From the NCBI RefSeq assembly GCF_014656545.1, contig NZ_BNDS01000007.1:110618-174617 (forward strand): DNA of 64,000 bases, written 5' to 3'. The notes under the pieces are model-generated. The model made no database searches and was not told the origin of the DNA. It saw only the letters and a list, made by a program, of their open reading frames with translations. Positions 62,763 to 64,000 of this stretch are shown one piece after another. The stretch comes from Neobacillus kokaensis. GTDB taxonomy: Bacteria > Bacillota > Bacilli > Bacillales > Cytobacillaceae. Each line of letters starts with the position of its first letter. Position 1 is the first letter of the stretch. Made by a program: the position numbers and the translations under genes.

Positions 62763-62924
62763 GTTCCTCTAATTTATTCTACATTGTGGATGGAGATTCC
62801 TTTATTAAGAACAATTTTCAGACGAGGATGGGCTGATATAGAAATGTAACAAAAGGTTCATAAATTGCCTCTTCGTTTTTTTATAGAATAGTAGTAGATA
62901 AAATTTTTAAAAGGATGGTGAATT

Positions 62925-63842
62925 ATGTCTATTTCTACTATGCCTCGCCCCATATCAAATGAGTTAGTTATTTTGCGATTGTTAAATGCGCGAATGGAAC
63001 TATCCGAACATGACAAATGGAATTATGCAAGGCTTGAAAAAGGTTTTGATGGTGAGTTGAAATTTGATCAGTTGACCGATGTGTTAGTAAACAATGGTAT
63101 CGTCATTAAAGGACTGCTTCTTGAGGTGAATGACATCGAATTTCAAATTGATACAACCATCATATTTCAAGGGATTATATATCTTTTTGATGTTAAAAAC
63201 TATGAGAATGACTATTACTATGAAAATGGGAAACTGTATAGTAAAAATGGAAATATCGTTACCGACCCTTTGCTGCAATTAGAGAGATGTGAGTCATTAT
63301 TTCTTCGGCTTCTCAAAGATCTTGGATTTGATATTCGAGTTGTGTGCCGCCTTGTCTTCATCAACCCCGAATTTACCCTCATGCAAGCACCGCGAGACTC
63401 TCCGATTGTATACCCGTCGCAAGTAAAACGTTTGATGAAACAATTAAATGAATTCCCGTCTAAATTAACAAAGAGGCACGAGGATCTAGCTAGGAAATTG
63501 ATTTCTTTACATAAACCTGTCTCATCTAATATGAAGCTGCCGGCTTATGGTTATGAGCAGTTGGAAAAGAGGATCATGTGTAAATTGTGTTACTCGCGGT
63601 CAACCATTGTGCAGCATAATTTTATTGTGTGCGGAACGTGCGGACATCGAGAGCTGGTTGATTATGCTGTAGTGCGGAGTGTCAGGGAATTGTTGGTGCT
63701 GTTCCCGGGGATTCGGATTACTACTAATTTGGTTTATGAGTGGTGTGGCATAGTAGAGTCAAAAAAAATGATTGGAAGGATTTTAAAGGAACATTATAAG
63801 GCAATAGGTTATGGACAATGGACTTATTATATACCTAAATAA
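62925..63842 (+). CDS. NERD-domain protein with C-terminal zinc ribbon
   Basis: A 305-aa protein with a nuclease-related NERD domain (about residues 36-160: FDGELKFDQL, VNDIEFQIDTTII, IYLFDVKNYENDYYYENGKL), which resembles restriction-type nucleases, then a zinc ribbon (CKLC at about 220 and CGTCGH at about 239) and a C-terminal wHTH-like region. AAAAGGATGG precedes the ATG. Function in Bacillus is unknown. It ends next to a 52-bp hairpin repeat array. Confidence 0.85.
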   Translation: MSISTMPRPISNELVILRLLNARMELSEHDKWNYARLEKGFDGELKFDQLTDVLVNNGIVIKGLLLEVNDIEFQIDTTIIFQGIIYLFDVKNYENDYYYENGKLYSKNGNIVTDPLLQLERCESLFLRLLKDLGFDIRVVCRLVFINPEFTLMQAPRDSPIVYPSQVKRLMKQLNEFPSKLTKRHEDLARKLISLHKPVSSNMKLPAYGYEQLEKRIMCKLCYSRSTIVQHNFIVCGTCGHRELVDYAVVRSVRELLVLFPGIRITTNLVYEWCGIVESKKMIGRILKEHYKAIGYGQWTYYIPK

Positions 63843-63849
63843 AATCAAC

Positions 63850-64000
63850 TGGATTACTCGCAATTATTTCTATTTAGCTACCCGTTGCTCTTTTTTCTCT
63901 TGAGCTCGGTCGCCAATAACCCCTATTGGCTACCCGTTGCTCTTTCTTTTCTTGTGCTCGGTCGCCAATTACCCCTATTGGCTACCCGTTGCTCTTTTTT
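63850..64000. repeat. 52-bp tandem repeat of terminator-like hairpins
   Basis: The units start GCTACCCGTTGCTC at 63877, 63929 and 63981, exactly 52 bases apart, and the array runs off the window; a degenerate half unit precedes it at about 63855. Each unit contains an inverted repeat GCCAAT / ATTGGC, extended by CGG / CCG and GAGC / GCTC, followed by a T-rich stretch. It looks like a chain of hairpins with U tracts. Confidence 0.85.

Noticed and set aside
63877..64000. Possible CRISPR array (regular 52-base spacing)
   Set aside because: The whole 52-base unit repeats, without unique spacers between repeats, and no cas gene is nearby.

Overview
The window is a contiguous, AT-rich chromosomal segment of an endospore-forming Bacillaceae bacterium (Bacillus/Neobacillus-like). 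Evidence: a complete gerPABCDEF spore-germination operon, addAB instead of recBCD, comK, hpr (scoC), prsA, ecsABC, trpP with a TRAP-type leader, the yha cluster, and strong GGAGG-type ribosome binding sites. Gene order follows the Bacillus subtilis yit-yis-gerP-add-yhj-comK-yhf-hem-ecs-hpr-prsA-yha arc, with local losses and insertions. I see no tRNA, rRNA, insertion sequence, prophage or CRISPR array.

Region 1 (1-6.4 kb) is an anaerobic / molybdenum-cofactor block: mobB, moeA, ric (Fe-S repair), moaA, fnr (with the C-terminal cysteine cluster of Bacillus Fnr) and a radical SAM/SPASM gene. Two good FNR boxes lie exactly where class II activation would need them, upstream of ric and of the radical SAM gene. 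This suggests a small Fnr regulon for nitrate respiration / nitrosative stress, probably continuing off the left edge. Region 2 (6-17.5 kb) is the yit/yis block: yitW, yitU, two small genes, a BsuPI+Gmad2 secreted protein, yitT, degV, a 45-aa DUF3941-like gene, cvfB, yajQ, an SDR, a membrane-anchored GH13 protein that has lost its catalytic residues, a DUF2777-like gene, yisL and yisK. Region 3 (17.5-29.2 kb) holds gerPA-PF, addA/addB, a type I signal peptidase with yhjE, and an LCP-family ligase.

Region 4 (29.4-36 kb) holds yhjD, comK, a divergent IDEAL-domain gene, the M48 protease yhfN, the acyl-CoA ligase lcfB behind a FadR operator, lplJ and yhfI. Region 5 (36-44.5 kb) holds yhgE, the haem genes hemY-hemH-hemE (coproporphyrin-dependent route), the divergent haem monooxygenase hmoB and the permease yhfA. 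Region 6 (44.5-53.3 kb) holds ecsABC divergent from hit across a 600-bp gap with degenerate repeats, trpP with six evenly spaced NAG triplets over its Shine-Dalgarno, hpr, yhaI, small membrane genes, prsA, yhaL and yhaM. Region 7 (53.3-64 kb) holds the SbcCD-like pair yhaN/yhaO, the yhaQP ABC exporter with a large operator-like palindrome on its promoter, yhzD, yhaR, a second acyl-CoA ligase behind another palindrome, a NERD-domain protein, and a 52-bp tandem hairpin repeat running off the right edge.

Most genes are ordinary core Bacillaceae genes. The most unusual items are the catalytically dead amylase-like protein (13.3-14.8 kb), the repeat-bearing ecsA-hit intergenic region, the yhaQP/yhzD palindromes and the terminal 52-bp hairpin array. 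Start sites were chosen by Shine-Dalgarno spacing; several genes clearly use TTG or GTG.
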